From positions 1-6,498 of the forward strand of contig JANQHP010000151.1 in the NCBI GenBank assembly GCA_028282625.1: 6,498 bases of DNA. Reading direction: 5' to 3'. Under the pieces are notes generated by a model. That model was not told the origin of the DNA, did no database searches, and saw nothing but the letters and a program-made list of their open reading frames with translations. Shown piece by piece: positions 1-4,817 of this stretch; positions within the stretch are counted from its first letter, which is position 1; the number at the start of each line of letters is the position of its first letter. The translations under genes were made by a program, and so were the position numbers. Source of the stretch: Rickettsiales bacterium (GTDB lineage Bacteria; Pseudomonadota; Alphaproteobacteria; Rickettsiales; UBA8987).

Positions 1-436
1 GCAGGGCGAGCAGGGCCTCCTGCGCCTCCTGCACGGTGCGGAAATGTTTGCCACGCTTAATAGAACGCAGGATCGGGTGGCCCCAGTCGGGATGACGCGC
101 GGCCTCGCGCCGACGCTGCGGATGCTTTTCCAGCGCAGCTCGGTGTTTTGTCGCCGAAAGGGTCCAGGTGCCCGTACTGCGCTTTTGAAGCTGCACGATA
201 GCATAATGGCCAAGAAAGCCCGCCTCCTGCTCCTCTTCGTTCACCTCATACCCCTTGATCCACAAGCAAAGCGTATCTTCAGGAAGGTCGGTGATTTTGG
301 AGGACGTCTCAAAACTTGCCTGGATGGAGGCAAGCTTGCCGCGCGCAACTTTCTCTTCGGCAAAGCGCAGCAACCCATCCACCACCCCCTGGATCAGTGG
401 TGACTCGATCGAAGCAATGGTTTTTGGCTCAGGCAT
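1..436 (-). CDS. Unrecognised protein, N-terminal 145 residues, truncated at left edge; probably iron (Fur) regulated
   Basis: Reading leftward from the ATG at 436-434, the frame stays open for 145 codons to the window edge. An in-frame TGA seven codons upstream bounds it, so this ATG is the only one available. The protein begins MPEPKTIASIESPLIQGVVD. Residues 11-45 look like a long amphipathic helix, 52-66 and 77-97 look like beta-rich stretches (LCLWIKGYEV, HYAIVQLQK, TGTWTLSA), and 98-135 is basic and rich in His/Arg (QRRREAARHPDWGHP). No signal peptide, membrane segment or known catalytic motif is visible, and I do not recognise the family. A GAGGTG sequence (453-458) could be the ribosome binding site, but its 16 nt spacing is long. 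The opposite strand is also open here, but its products are Arg-rich and look like antisense shadows. A Fur-box-like palindrome lies 76 bp upstream. Existence of the gene is fairly likely; function is unknown. Confidence 0.68.
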   Translation of the reverse strand, partial: MPEPKTIASIESPLIQGVVDGLLRFAEEKVARGKLASIQASFETSSKITDLPEDTLCLWIKGYEVNEEEQEAGFLGHYAIVQLQKRSTGTWTLSATKHRAALEKHPQRRREAARHPDWGHPILRSIKRGKHFRTVQEAQEALLAL

Positions 437-480
437 AAAGGGGGGAGTTTTTCACCTCAACTATCACACCTTACGCAGTA

Positions 481-505
481 TGGACAAGCGAAGAATAGCT
501 GTCCA
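481..505. other. Stem-loop in the leader of the leftward gene
   Basis: TGGACAAGC pairs with GCTGTCCA across the 8-nt loop gaagaata: five pairs (TGGAC/GTCCA), one bulged A, then three pairs (AGC/GCT). It lies between the Fur box and the start codon of the leftward gene, so it would be in that gene's 5' leader RNA. It could be an RNA hairpin or a binding site for a second dimeric regulator. No run of T follows it on either strand, so it is not a typical terminator. Confidence 0.4.
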
Positions 506-509
506 GAAA

Positions 510-515
510 ATAATA
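510..515 (-). promoter_or_regulatory. Possible -10 element for the leftward unknown gene
   Basis: On the minus strand these bases read TATTAT, 5 of 6 matches to the sigma-70 -10 consensus, and would give a 5' leader of roughly 65 nt before the ATG at 436. No good -35 hexamer is found 16-18 nt upstream. The site is A/T-rich because of the overlapping Fur box, so part of the match may be coincidental. Confidence 0.3.
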
Positions 516-530
516 ATGAGAATCATTATT
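512..530. promoter_or_regulatory. Fur box (ferric uptake regulator operator)
   Basis: AATAATGAGAATCATTATT matches the classical 19-bp Fur consensus GATAATGATAATCATTATC at 16 of 19 positions; the differences are positions 1, 9 and 19. The half-sites ATAATGA and TCATTAT are exact. It sits between the leftward unknown gene (start 436) and fmt (start 655). It overlaps a plausible leftward -10 hexamer (TATTAT, minus strand, 510-515), so Fur-iron binding should block leftward transcription. Control of fmt is less likely, since the box is about 125 bp from its start and fmt is a housekeeping gene. Alphaproteobacteria often use Irr/RirA rather than classical Fur for iron, and there Fur-like proteins may act as Mur; the exact regulator is therefore inference. 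Confidence 0.72.
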
Positions 531-594
531 AAAAATAATGGGGTGTGATCACCGTGTTTACTCTAAGTCATCACCTCTATCCCACGAAGCATCC

Positions 595-623
595 TTGCAT
601 TTTTCGGCTACCGCGCGGATACT
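595..623 (+). promoter_or_regulatory. Weak candidate promoter for fmt-truA
   Basis: TTGCAT (595-600) and GATACT (618-623) are separated by 17 nt, the ideal sigma-70 spacing, and lie 32 nt upstream of the fmt start. The match to consensus is modest (3 of 6 and 4 of 6). It is the best arrangement I could find between the Fur box and fmt. Confidence 0.28.
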
Positions 624-654
624 AAACACCGTTCACAAAATACACCCACGCACC

Positions 655-1599
655 ATGCCCTCTTCCTCACCGCTTCGCATCGTCTTTATGGGCACGCCTG
701 CATTCGCCCTACCCACCCTTGCTAAAATCCAGGCAAGCCCGCACGCGCTCCTAGCACTTTATACCCAGCCACCCCGCCCGGCCGGTCGTGGCAAGAAGCT
801 CCGCCCCTCTCCCACGCAAGCATGGGCTCGGCAACACCATATCCCTGTCCACACGCCAATTTCGCTTAAACATCCAGAGGCAGTGCAAACCCTTGCCACG
901 CTGAAGCCCGATGTCATCGTGGTGGCGGCCTATGGCCTTCTGTTGCCCCAGGCCGTGCTGGATATCCCGCCTCATGGCTGTTTAAACATCCACCCTTCGC
1001 TGCTGCCGCGCTGGCGTGGGGCCGCGCCCATCGCGCATACGCTGCTTGCGGGCGATCAAGAAACCGGCGTGGGCATCATGCAGATGGAAGTAGGCTTAGA
1101 TTGCGGCCCAATCCTCGCGCAAATTCATCACCCCATCGGGCCAGAAGAAAATGCGGGCACCCTGCATGATACCTTAGCTAAAAAAGGGGCAAGCCTCTTG
1201 CTGCAAATCTTGGATGCCATCGCAGCAGGTAATCCTCCTGCTGCCACACCCCAATCCAATCAAGGCATCACCTACGCTACCAAAATCACGGCCAAAGACC
1301 GCCCGATCGATTGGCAACAACCCGCCGAGCAAATTACCCACCACATCCGCGCCCTGGCGCCCGCACCGGGTGCCACCTGCCATATGCAGGGCGAGCAGGT
1401 CAAACTCTTGCGCGCAAAAGCCTTGCTGCAACCGCATACCAGCGCGCCCGGCACCATCCTTTCCATCCACCCGTTGCAGATCGCCTGCGGCAAGGGCATC
1501 CTGGAACCACAACTCCTCCAGCGCCCCGGCAAAAAGCCGATGGAAACCCACGACTGCCTGCGCGGCTTTGCGCTAGAAACCGGCAGCATGTGCACCTAA
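655..1599 (+). CDS. fmt: Methionyl-tRNA formyltransferase
   Basis: This cytoplasmic enzyme transfers a formyl group from 10-formyltetrahydrofolate to initiator Met-tRNA. The 314-residue product has the normal family length. It opens with LRIVFMGTPAFALPTL (7-22), the Rossmann-like start of the family, followed by KLRPSPTQ (48-55). The catalytic region is NIHPSLLPRWRGAAPI (111-126), with Asn111 and His113, and Asp149 in VGLDCGP; these correspond to Asn106, His108 and Asp144 of the E. coli enzyme. The C-terminal tRNA-binding domain runs from about 207 (YATKITAKDRPIDW) to the end. An upstream in-frame ATG at 538 would add 39 residues unlike any Fmt N-terminus, so the ATG at 655 is chosen even though no clear Shine-Dalgarno precedes it. 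truA follows after 22 nt, probably in one transcript. The usual partner def (peptide deformylase) is not visible upstream; the next gene there is divergent. Confidence 0.96.
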   Translation: MPSSSPLRIVFMGTPAFALPTLAKIQASPHALLALYTQPPRPAGRGKKLRPSPTQAWARQHHIPVHTPISLKHPEAVQTLATLKPDVIVVAAYGLLLPQAVLDIPPHGCLNIHPSLLPRWRGAAPIAHTLLAGDQETGVGIMQMEVGLDCGPILAQIHHPIGPEENAGTLHDTLAKKGASLLLQILDAIAAGNPPAATPQSNQGITYATKITAKDRPIDWQQPAEQITHHIRALAPAPGATCHMQGEQVKLLRAKALLQPHTSAPGTILSIHPLQIACGKGILEPQLLQRPGKKPMETHDCLRGFALETGSMCT

Positions 1600-1621
1600 A
1601 ACACCTCAATCCCAACCGCCT

Positions 1622-2371
1622 ATGCCTCGCTACAAACTCACCTTAGAATATGACGGCACCGGCTTTGCCGGCTGGCAAAGGCAGGAGGAGGCTCCCAGCC
1701 TGCAAGCGCTGCTGGAACAAGCCGCCAGCCGCTACGCCGACCATCCGGTCGAAAGCTACGCAAGTGGCCGCACCGATGCCGGCGTGCACGCGCTCGGCCA
1801 AGTGGTGCATGTCGATATCACGCGCACCGCCAGCGGCTATAGCGTCATGCAGGGCATCAATTATTACCTGCAGAACCAGCCCTTAATCGTGGTGGATGCC
1901 GAACAGGTCGCAGGTGACTTCCACGCGCGCTTTTCCGCCACTAAGCGTGCCTATCTCTACCGCATCATGCACCGTAACATCCCGCTGGCCTTAGAGCAGA
2001 GCCGCGTGTGGCCCCTGCATCAAGCGCTAAACCTGCCCGCCATGCAGGAAGCGGCCGAGCACCTGCTTGGCCACCACGACTTCACCAGCTTTCGCTCCAC
2101 CGAGTGCCAGGCCAAAAACCCCGAGCGCACCTTGGATAGCATTACGCTCGCCCCCTTTGCCTCCCCACTTGGTGAGGAACTCCACCTCACCATCACCTCA
2201 CGCTCCTTCCTGCACCATATGGTGCGCATCATCACCGGCACGCTCGTGCAAGTCGGCACCGGCGCGTGGGAACCAAGTCGCATTCCGGAAATCCTTGCCG
2301 CCAAAGATCGCCGGCAAGCAGGCCCCACCGCGCCCGCCAGCGGGCTCTATTTTTTATACGCACGCTATTGA
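1622..2371 (+). CDS. truA: tRNA pseudouridine(38-40) synthase
   Basis: TruA isomerises uridines 38, 39 and 40 in the anticodon stem-loop of many tRNAs. The 249-residue product is typical in length. The catalytic aspartate is Asp52 in SGRTDAGVHALGQV (48-61). Other family blocks are the start YKLTLEYDGTGFAGWQRQ (4-21), FHARFSATKRAYLYRI (100-115), GHHDFTSFRS (150-159), FLHHMVRIITGTL (196-208) and GPTAPASGLYF (234-244). All expected core motifs are present and there is no frameshift. The start is fixed by the conserved N-terminus; no convincing ribosome binding site is seen in the 22 nt after fmt, so translation may depend on coupling to fmt. The fmt-truA order is common in alphaproteobacteria, where def often precedes them. 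Confidence 0.97.
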   Translation: MPRYKLTLEYDGTGFAGWQRQEEAPSLQALLEQAASRYADHPVESYASGRTDAGVHALGQVVHVDITRTASGYSVMQGINYYLQNQPLIVVDAEQVAGDFHARFSATKRAYLYRIMHRNIPLALEQSRVWPLHQALNLPAMQEAAEHLLGHHDFTSFRSTECQAKNPERTLDSITLAPFASPLGEELHLTITSRSFLHHMVRIITGTLVQVGTGAWEPSRIPEILAAKDRRQAGPTAPASGLYFLYARY

Positions 2372-2396
2372 TTTCATCTGTTCCTCACGCTATGAA
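2368..2396 (+). promoter_or_regulatory. Candidate promoter for the AsmA-like gene
   Basis: TTGATT (2368-2373), overlapping the truA stop codon, and TATGAA (2391-2396) are spaced by 17 nt and each match the sigma-70 consensus at 4 of 6 positions. Transcription would begin near 2403 and give a leader of about 30 nt. A short inverted repeat, CACGC (2386-2390) and GCGTG (2398-2402), overlaps the -10. The gene may therefore be transcribed separately from fmt-truA, or in addition to read-through. Confidence 0.35.
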
Positions 2397-2419
2397 TGCG
2401 TGTTATCTCTTAAATCCAT

Positions 2420-2425
2420 AAGGTG
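2420..2425 (+). promoter_or_regulatory. Ribosome binding site of the AsmA-like gene
   Basis: AAGGTG lies 8 nt before the ATG at 2434, a good Shine-Dalgarno match at normal spacing. It supports this start, which also places the hydrophobic segment at the very N-terminus. Confidence 0.6.
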
Positions 2426-2433
2426 TCCCCGCC

Positions 2434-3168
2434 ATGAAACGTATTGCCATTATTCTACTCCTTATTCTGATCGCCCTGCCCGTAATAGGAGGCTTCGTCG
2501 TGGGCGCCATCGCCAAGCAAGCCGTCAACCAGGTAGGCCCTTCCATTTTAGGCGTACCGGTCTCGGTGGAAGGTATCTCCCTTTCCTTGCTTGGTGGCAG
2601 CGCTACCATCTCTGGCCTGAAAGTCGGGAACCCGGAAGGCTACAGTGAAAATGATATGTTTGCGCTTGGTATAGTGGATGTCGACCTTGATGTACTCTCG
2701 CTTCTTTCGCATGAAATTGTGGTCGGCCATATCGATATTGATGCCCCACGCATCAGCTACGAACTGGGGCAATCCGGCAGCAATATCCAGGCGCTGCTTC
2801 AGCAAATAAACGAAGGGTCTGCGACCAACGCACAGCCCGAAGCAGGCCCAAATGCTTCGCGTTCAGAGTCAAGTGGCGAGGGCAAAACCGTGGTGATTGA
2901 CCGTTTGGTGCTTTCCAACGCGGAGCTTACCATCGTCACACCGCTGGCCTCCGGCACGGCGTCCCTGCCCACCGTAACGGTGAATGATATTGGCCGAGAC
3001 ACCGGCGGCGCAGGCGCAAGAGAAGTCGCCCAAACCGTGATCCATGCCATCTTAAGCCAAATCAAATCGGTGGATATGGGCAGCATCCTGGGCTCGGCCA
3101 AAGGGCTTAGCGGCGACCTGAAAAAGGGCGTAGAAGAGCTCGGCAATAAGCTTAAGGGCCTGTTTTAA
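2434..3168 (+). CDS. Membrane-anchored AsmA-like protein of unknown specific function
   Basis: The 244-residue product starts MKRIAIILLLILIALPVIGG, a single hydrophobic segment (about 4-26) after two basic residues, which suggests an inner-membrane anchor with the rest in the periplasm. Residues 42-127 carry the AsmA-like pattern: PVSVEGISLSLLGGSATISG, VGNPEGY (64-70), VDVDLDVLSLLSHEIVVGHI (81-100), then an IDAPRISYE strand and SNIQALLQQI (116-125). A Ser/Gly/Glu-rich low-complexity linker (128-150) leads to VVIDRLVLSNAELTIV (153-168), LPTVTVNDIG (178-187) and a helical C-terminus with an amphipathic basic tail (KKGVEELGNKLKGLF). From memory, similar 200-250-residue proteins occur in many proteobacteria and are usually annotated AsmA family or hypothetical. 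AsmA relatives act in envelope lipid transport or outer-membrane homeostasis, but this short form has no assigned job. The gene is 62 nt downstream of truA and convergent with the aspartokinase gene. Confidence 0.85.
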   Translation: MKRIAIILLLILIALPVIGGFVVGAIAKQAVNQVGPSILGVPVSVEGISLSLLGGSATISGLKVGNPEGYSENDMFALGIVDVDLDVLSLLSHEIVVGHIDIDAPRISYELGQSGSNIQALLQQINEGSATNAQPEAGPNASRSESSGEGKTVVIDRLVLSNAELTIVTPLASGTASLPTVTVNDIGRDTGGAGAREVAQTVIHAILSQIKSVDMGSILGSAKGLSGDLKKGVEELGNKLKGLF

Positions 3169-3176
3169 GCACTGTT

Positions 3177-3195
3177 TTTGAGCTGTATGCTCAAA
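3177..3195. terminator. Stem-loop just after the AsmA-like gene, possible transcription terminator
   Basis: TTTGAGC (3177-3183) and GCTCAAA (3189-3195) form a perfect 7-bp stem with a 5-nt loop, starting 8 nt after the stop codon of the AsmA-like gene. There is no following T-run on the plus strand and the stem is only moderately G/C-rich, so it is not a classical intrinsic terminator. It may instead be a 3'-end stabilising hairpin. Confidence 0.4.
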
Positions 3196-3212
3196 GGTCT
3201 CTGTACACGCAA

Positions 3213-3268
3213 CACCACCACAAAATCCATTTTGAGGCGAAAATTGCCATTTTTTAAGAATCGGAAGT
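3213..3268 (+). repeat. Intergenic repeat, direct copy 1
   Basis: It shares an exact 23-nt core (3225-3247) with copy 2 (3408-3430) and near-identity on both sides, from CACCACC at the left to a CGGAAG motif at the right. The core contains a small internal inverted repeat, ATTTT-gaggcg-AAAAT. The inverted partner seen for copy 2 is missing or badly decayed here; a weakly similar stretch (GCGAAAATAACAGGTTTT, about 3310-3327) might be its remnant. Confidence 0.85.
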
Positions 3269-3331
3269 GACCTTGTGTTAAATAGCGCCAGCACACATTA
3301 GAGAATCGAGCGAAAATAACAGGTTTTAAGC

Positions 3332-3348
3332 ACCGGAACGCAGTGTAG
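3332..3348 (+). repeat. Short repeat motif related to 3442-3460
   Basis: ACCGGAACGCAGTGTAG resembles ACCGGAAGCGTAAGTGTAG at 3442-3460, differing by a 2-nt length change and small substitutions. It lies between the two direct copies and suggests the whole interval came from duplication and decay of one element. Confidence 0.5.
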
Positions 3349-3401
3349 TTTGCGCTTATATATGCCCAGTTCTTGCAAAATTATTGCCCAGACACCACCG
3401 T

Positions 3402-3523
3402 CACAAGATCCATTTTGAGGCGAAAATTGCTATTTTTGAGAACCGGAAGCGTAAGTGTAGGGAAAACTACATGCGCACCGGAAGCGGAGAAAATGGCAAT
3501 TTGCAGGCCAAAAGGGACTTGTG
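3402..3523. repeat. ~122-bp imperfect palindromic repeat element (copy 2 plus inverted copy 3)
   Basis: The left arm (3402-3437) and right arm (3490-3523) are inverted copies. CACAAG (3402-3407) pairs with CTTGTG (3518-3523), followed by TCC/GGA and TTTTG/CAAAA. AAATTGCTATTTT (3424-3436) pairs with AAAATGGCAATTT (3490-3502) over 13 positions with one G-U wobble. The centre has two exact direct copies of ACCGGAAGCG (3442-3451 and 3477-3486) flanking a hairpin TGTAG (3456-3460)/CTACA (3467-3471). The element ends 5 nt before the aspartokinase stop codon. It has the form of a REP/MITE-like non-coding element and could fold at the 3' ends of both convergent transcripts. No transposase is present and no target-site duplication is evident. 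Confidence 0.8.
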
Positions 3524-3528
3524 GGTTG

Positions 3529-4023
3529 CTATTTAGGTGGCGTGTCTAAGGCGTACGCCTCATGCAATGCCCGCACGGCCAGCTCCATGGCGCTGGCTTC
3601 AATCAGCACGCTCACCTTGATTTCCGAGGTGGAAATCACCAGGATATTCACCCCTTTATCGGCCAGCGTCCGGAACATTTTCTGCGCCAGGCCCGCATGG
3701 GTTCGCATGCCCACACCCACCACCGAAATTTTAGCCACATTCTCATCCACCCAGCATTTGCTAAAGTCGAGCTTGCCTTGCTTCTTGGCCTCTTCCAGCG
3801 CTGCTACCGCACCGGCGGCATCCTCTTTGGCCACCGTGAACGTCATGTCCGTATACCGCCCGTCCTCGGTCACGTTTTGCACGATCATATCCACATTAAT
3901 GTCGCTTGCGGTCAGCGGATCAAACACATCGGCCGCCACACCCGGCGTATTGGGCACCCCGCCCAGCACAATCTGTGCGTCTCCCTGACTATGCGTCACA
4001 CCGGTAATCAGTCGTCGTTCCAT
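3529..4023 (-). CDS. Probable internally initiated aspartokinase beta subunit (ACT domains only)
   Basis: Within the aspartokinase gene, Met254 (ATG at 4023-4021, MERRLITGVTH) is preceded by GAGGAGAAGG (4029-4038), a strong Shine-Dalgarno with AGGAG 9 nt from the ATG. Translation from here would give a 164-residue protein consisting of the two ACT regulatory domains. Bacillus subtilis LysC and Corynebacterium glutamicum aspartokinase are known alpha2beta2 enzymes whose beta subunit begins at an internal in-frame start near residue 250, the same position. The motif overlaps codons for Glu-Glu-Lys, which could create the purine run by chance, so use of this start is an inference. Confidence 0.55.
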   Translation of the reverse strand: MERRLITGVTHSQGDAQIVLGGVPNTPGVAADVFDPLTASDINVDMIVQNVTEDGRYTDMTFTVAKEDAAGAVAALEEAKKQGKLDFSKCWVDENVAKISVVGVGMRTHAGLAQKMFRTLADKGVNILVISTSEIKVSVLIEASAMELAVRALHEAYALDTPPK

Positions 4024-4782
4024 AACATCCTTCTCCTCTACCAAAACGGTTCCAGGGCTCTCATCAAAACTGCTGCACACACGCACCTTCACATGGTATT
4101 TCATCGCCATTTCCACCGAGCGTGTTTGCAATACTTTAGCGCCAAGCGAGGCCATTTCCAACATCTCTTCATAACCCACTTTGCGCAGCACACGTGCTTG
4201 CTTCACCACCCGTGGATCGGCCGTATAGACCCCATCCACGTCGGTATAAATATCGCACTGCTCCGCCTTGAGTGCCGCCGCCAACGCCACCGCGCTCGTA
4301 TCGCTGCCACCGCGCCCAAGCGTGCTAACCCGCCCGGCCTCGGTCACCCCCTGGAAGCCCGGCACCACCACAATATGCTGCTCTTTGAGCGGCGAAAGAA
4401 TCGCCTCGGTGTCAATCGTATCAATCCGTGCCTTACCATGACGCGCATCGCTCACAATAGGCACCTGCCAACCAAGCAGCGAACGTGCCTTGACACCACG
4501 CGCCTGCAAGCAAAGCGCTAGCAAGCCGCTGGTTACCTGCTCACCCGAAGCCACCACATTGTCATATTCCGCCCACGCGGTTTCCTGTTGCCACAGCGCC
4601 TCTTCTGGACCTGCCTGCTTGCACCACTCCACCAGCTGATTGGTCACACCCGCCATCGCCGAAACCACCACCACCACGTGATAGCCTTCTTGCTGGGCTT
4701 GCATCGCATGCGCGGCCGCCGCCTGAATCCGCTTGAGATCCGCGACCGAAGTACCGCCAAATTTTTGGACTAAAATACGCAT
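3529..4782 (-). CDS. lysC: Aspartokinase (monofunctional, ACT-regulated; alpha subunit)
   Basis: Aspartokinase phosphorylates L-aspartate with ATP, the first step towards lysine/DAP, threonine and methionine. The 417-residue product is normal for monofunctional enzymes. The kinase domain (about 1-245) shows KFGGTSV (7-13), ASGEQVTSGLLA (78-89), PGFQG (141-145), GRGGSDTSAVALAAAL (157-172) and DVDGVYTADPRVV (181-193). Two ACT domains follow: about 258-335 (TGVTHSQGDAQIVLGGVPNTPG) and about 350-415 (KISVVGVGMRTHAG, then VNILVISTSEIKVSVLIE), implying allosteric control, probably by lysine with or without threonine. The start MRILVQKFGGTSV is canonical; GAAGG (4792-4796) lies 9 nt upstream, while an upstream frame extension to 4950 runs into argF and is rejected. 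It is 35 nt downstream of argF on the same strand. A strong internal start at Met254 may yield a separate beta subunit. Confidence 0.96.
   Translation of the reverse strand: MRILVQKFGGTSVADLKRIQAAAAHAMQAQQEGYHVVVVVSAMAGVTNQLVEWCKQAGPEEALWQQETAWAEYDNVVASGEQVTSGLLALCLQARGVKARSLLGWQVPIVSDARHGKARIDTIDTEAILSPLKEQHIVVVPGFQGVTEAGRVSTLGRGGSDTSAVALAAALKAEQCDIYTDVDGVYTADPRVVKQARVLRKVGYEEMLEMASLGAKVLQTRSVEMAMKYHVKVRVCSSFDESPGTVLVEEKDVMERRLITGVTHSQGDAQIVLGGVPNTPGVAADVFDPLTASDINVDMIVQNVTEDGRYTDMTFTVAKEDAAGAVAALEEAKKQGKLDFSKCWVDENVAKISVVGVGMRTHAGLAQKMFRTLADKGVNILVISTSEIKVSVLIEASAMELAVRALHEAYALDTPPK
4029..4038 (-). promoter_or_regulatory. Internal ribosome binding site within the aspartokinase gene
   Basis: The minus strand reads GAGGAGAAGG, a better Shine-Dalgarno than the one preceding the full-length start (GAAGG at 4792-4796). 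It is followed by GATGTT and then the in-frame ATG of Met254. The out-of-frame ATG within GGATGTT is too close to the motif to be favoured. Confidence 0.55.
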
Positions 4783-4791
4783 ATAAAAGGG

Positions 4792-4796
4792 CCTTC
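4792..4796 (-). promoter_or_regulatory. Ribosome binding site of full-length aspartokinase
   Basis: The minus strand reads GAAGG 9 nt before the ATG at 4782, inside the 35-nt gap after argF. It supports the start at the canonical MRILVQKFGG sequence. Confidence 0.5.
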
Positions 4797-4817
4797 TATC
4801 CTCAGCGCGAACCGTGT

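Larger units (their letters stand above)
3169..3528. other. 360-nt convergent intergenic region, A/T-richer, non-coding, filled with repeats
   Basis: This region lies between the stop codons of the AsmA-like gene (plus) and the aspartokinase gene (minus). I see no credible ORF, tRNA or promoter in it. It holds a stem-loop at 3177-3195, two long direct copies of a repeat (3213-3268 and 3393-3450), an inverted copy (3487-3523), and several short ACCGGAA-type motifs. It looks visibly richer in A/T than the flanking genes. The repeats are described in separate entries. Confidence 0.8.

Noticed and set aside
434..457. Eight-codon leader frame starting GTG at 455-453 on the minus strand and ending in a TGA that overlaps the start of the unknown gene
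   Set aside because: It has no ribosome binding site of its own at proper spacing and no attenuator-like codon run; probably chance.
44..548. Rightward open frames of about 97-119 codons at the left end
   Set aside because: They are Arg-rich with no family resemblance and lie antisense to a longer leftward frame with better protein character.
463..549. 8-bp inverted arms ATCACACC (463-470) and GGTGTGAT (542-549) enclosing the Fur region
   Set aside because: Short arms 71 nt apart with no supporting structure; easily a coincidence and not evidence of an insertion.
538..654. N-terminal extension of Fmt by 39 residues from the ATG at 538
   Set aside because: The added residues have no counterpart in Fmt proteins, the conserved N-terminus begins right after the ATG at 655, and the upstream ATG overlaps the A/T-rich region next to the Fur box.
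3213..3523. Reading the intergenic repeats as a CRISPR array
   Set aside because: There are only two direct copies 183 bp apart plus one inverted, no regular spacers, and no cas genes nearby.
3562..4521. Long rightward open frame antisense to aspartokinase
   Set aside because: It is a His/Arg-rich mirror of a well-conserved gene on the other strand, with no family signal.
4783..4817. Lysine riboswitch before aspartokinase
   Set aside because: The gap after argF is only 35 nt, far too short for the lysine riboswitch aptamer.
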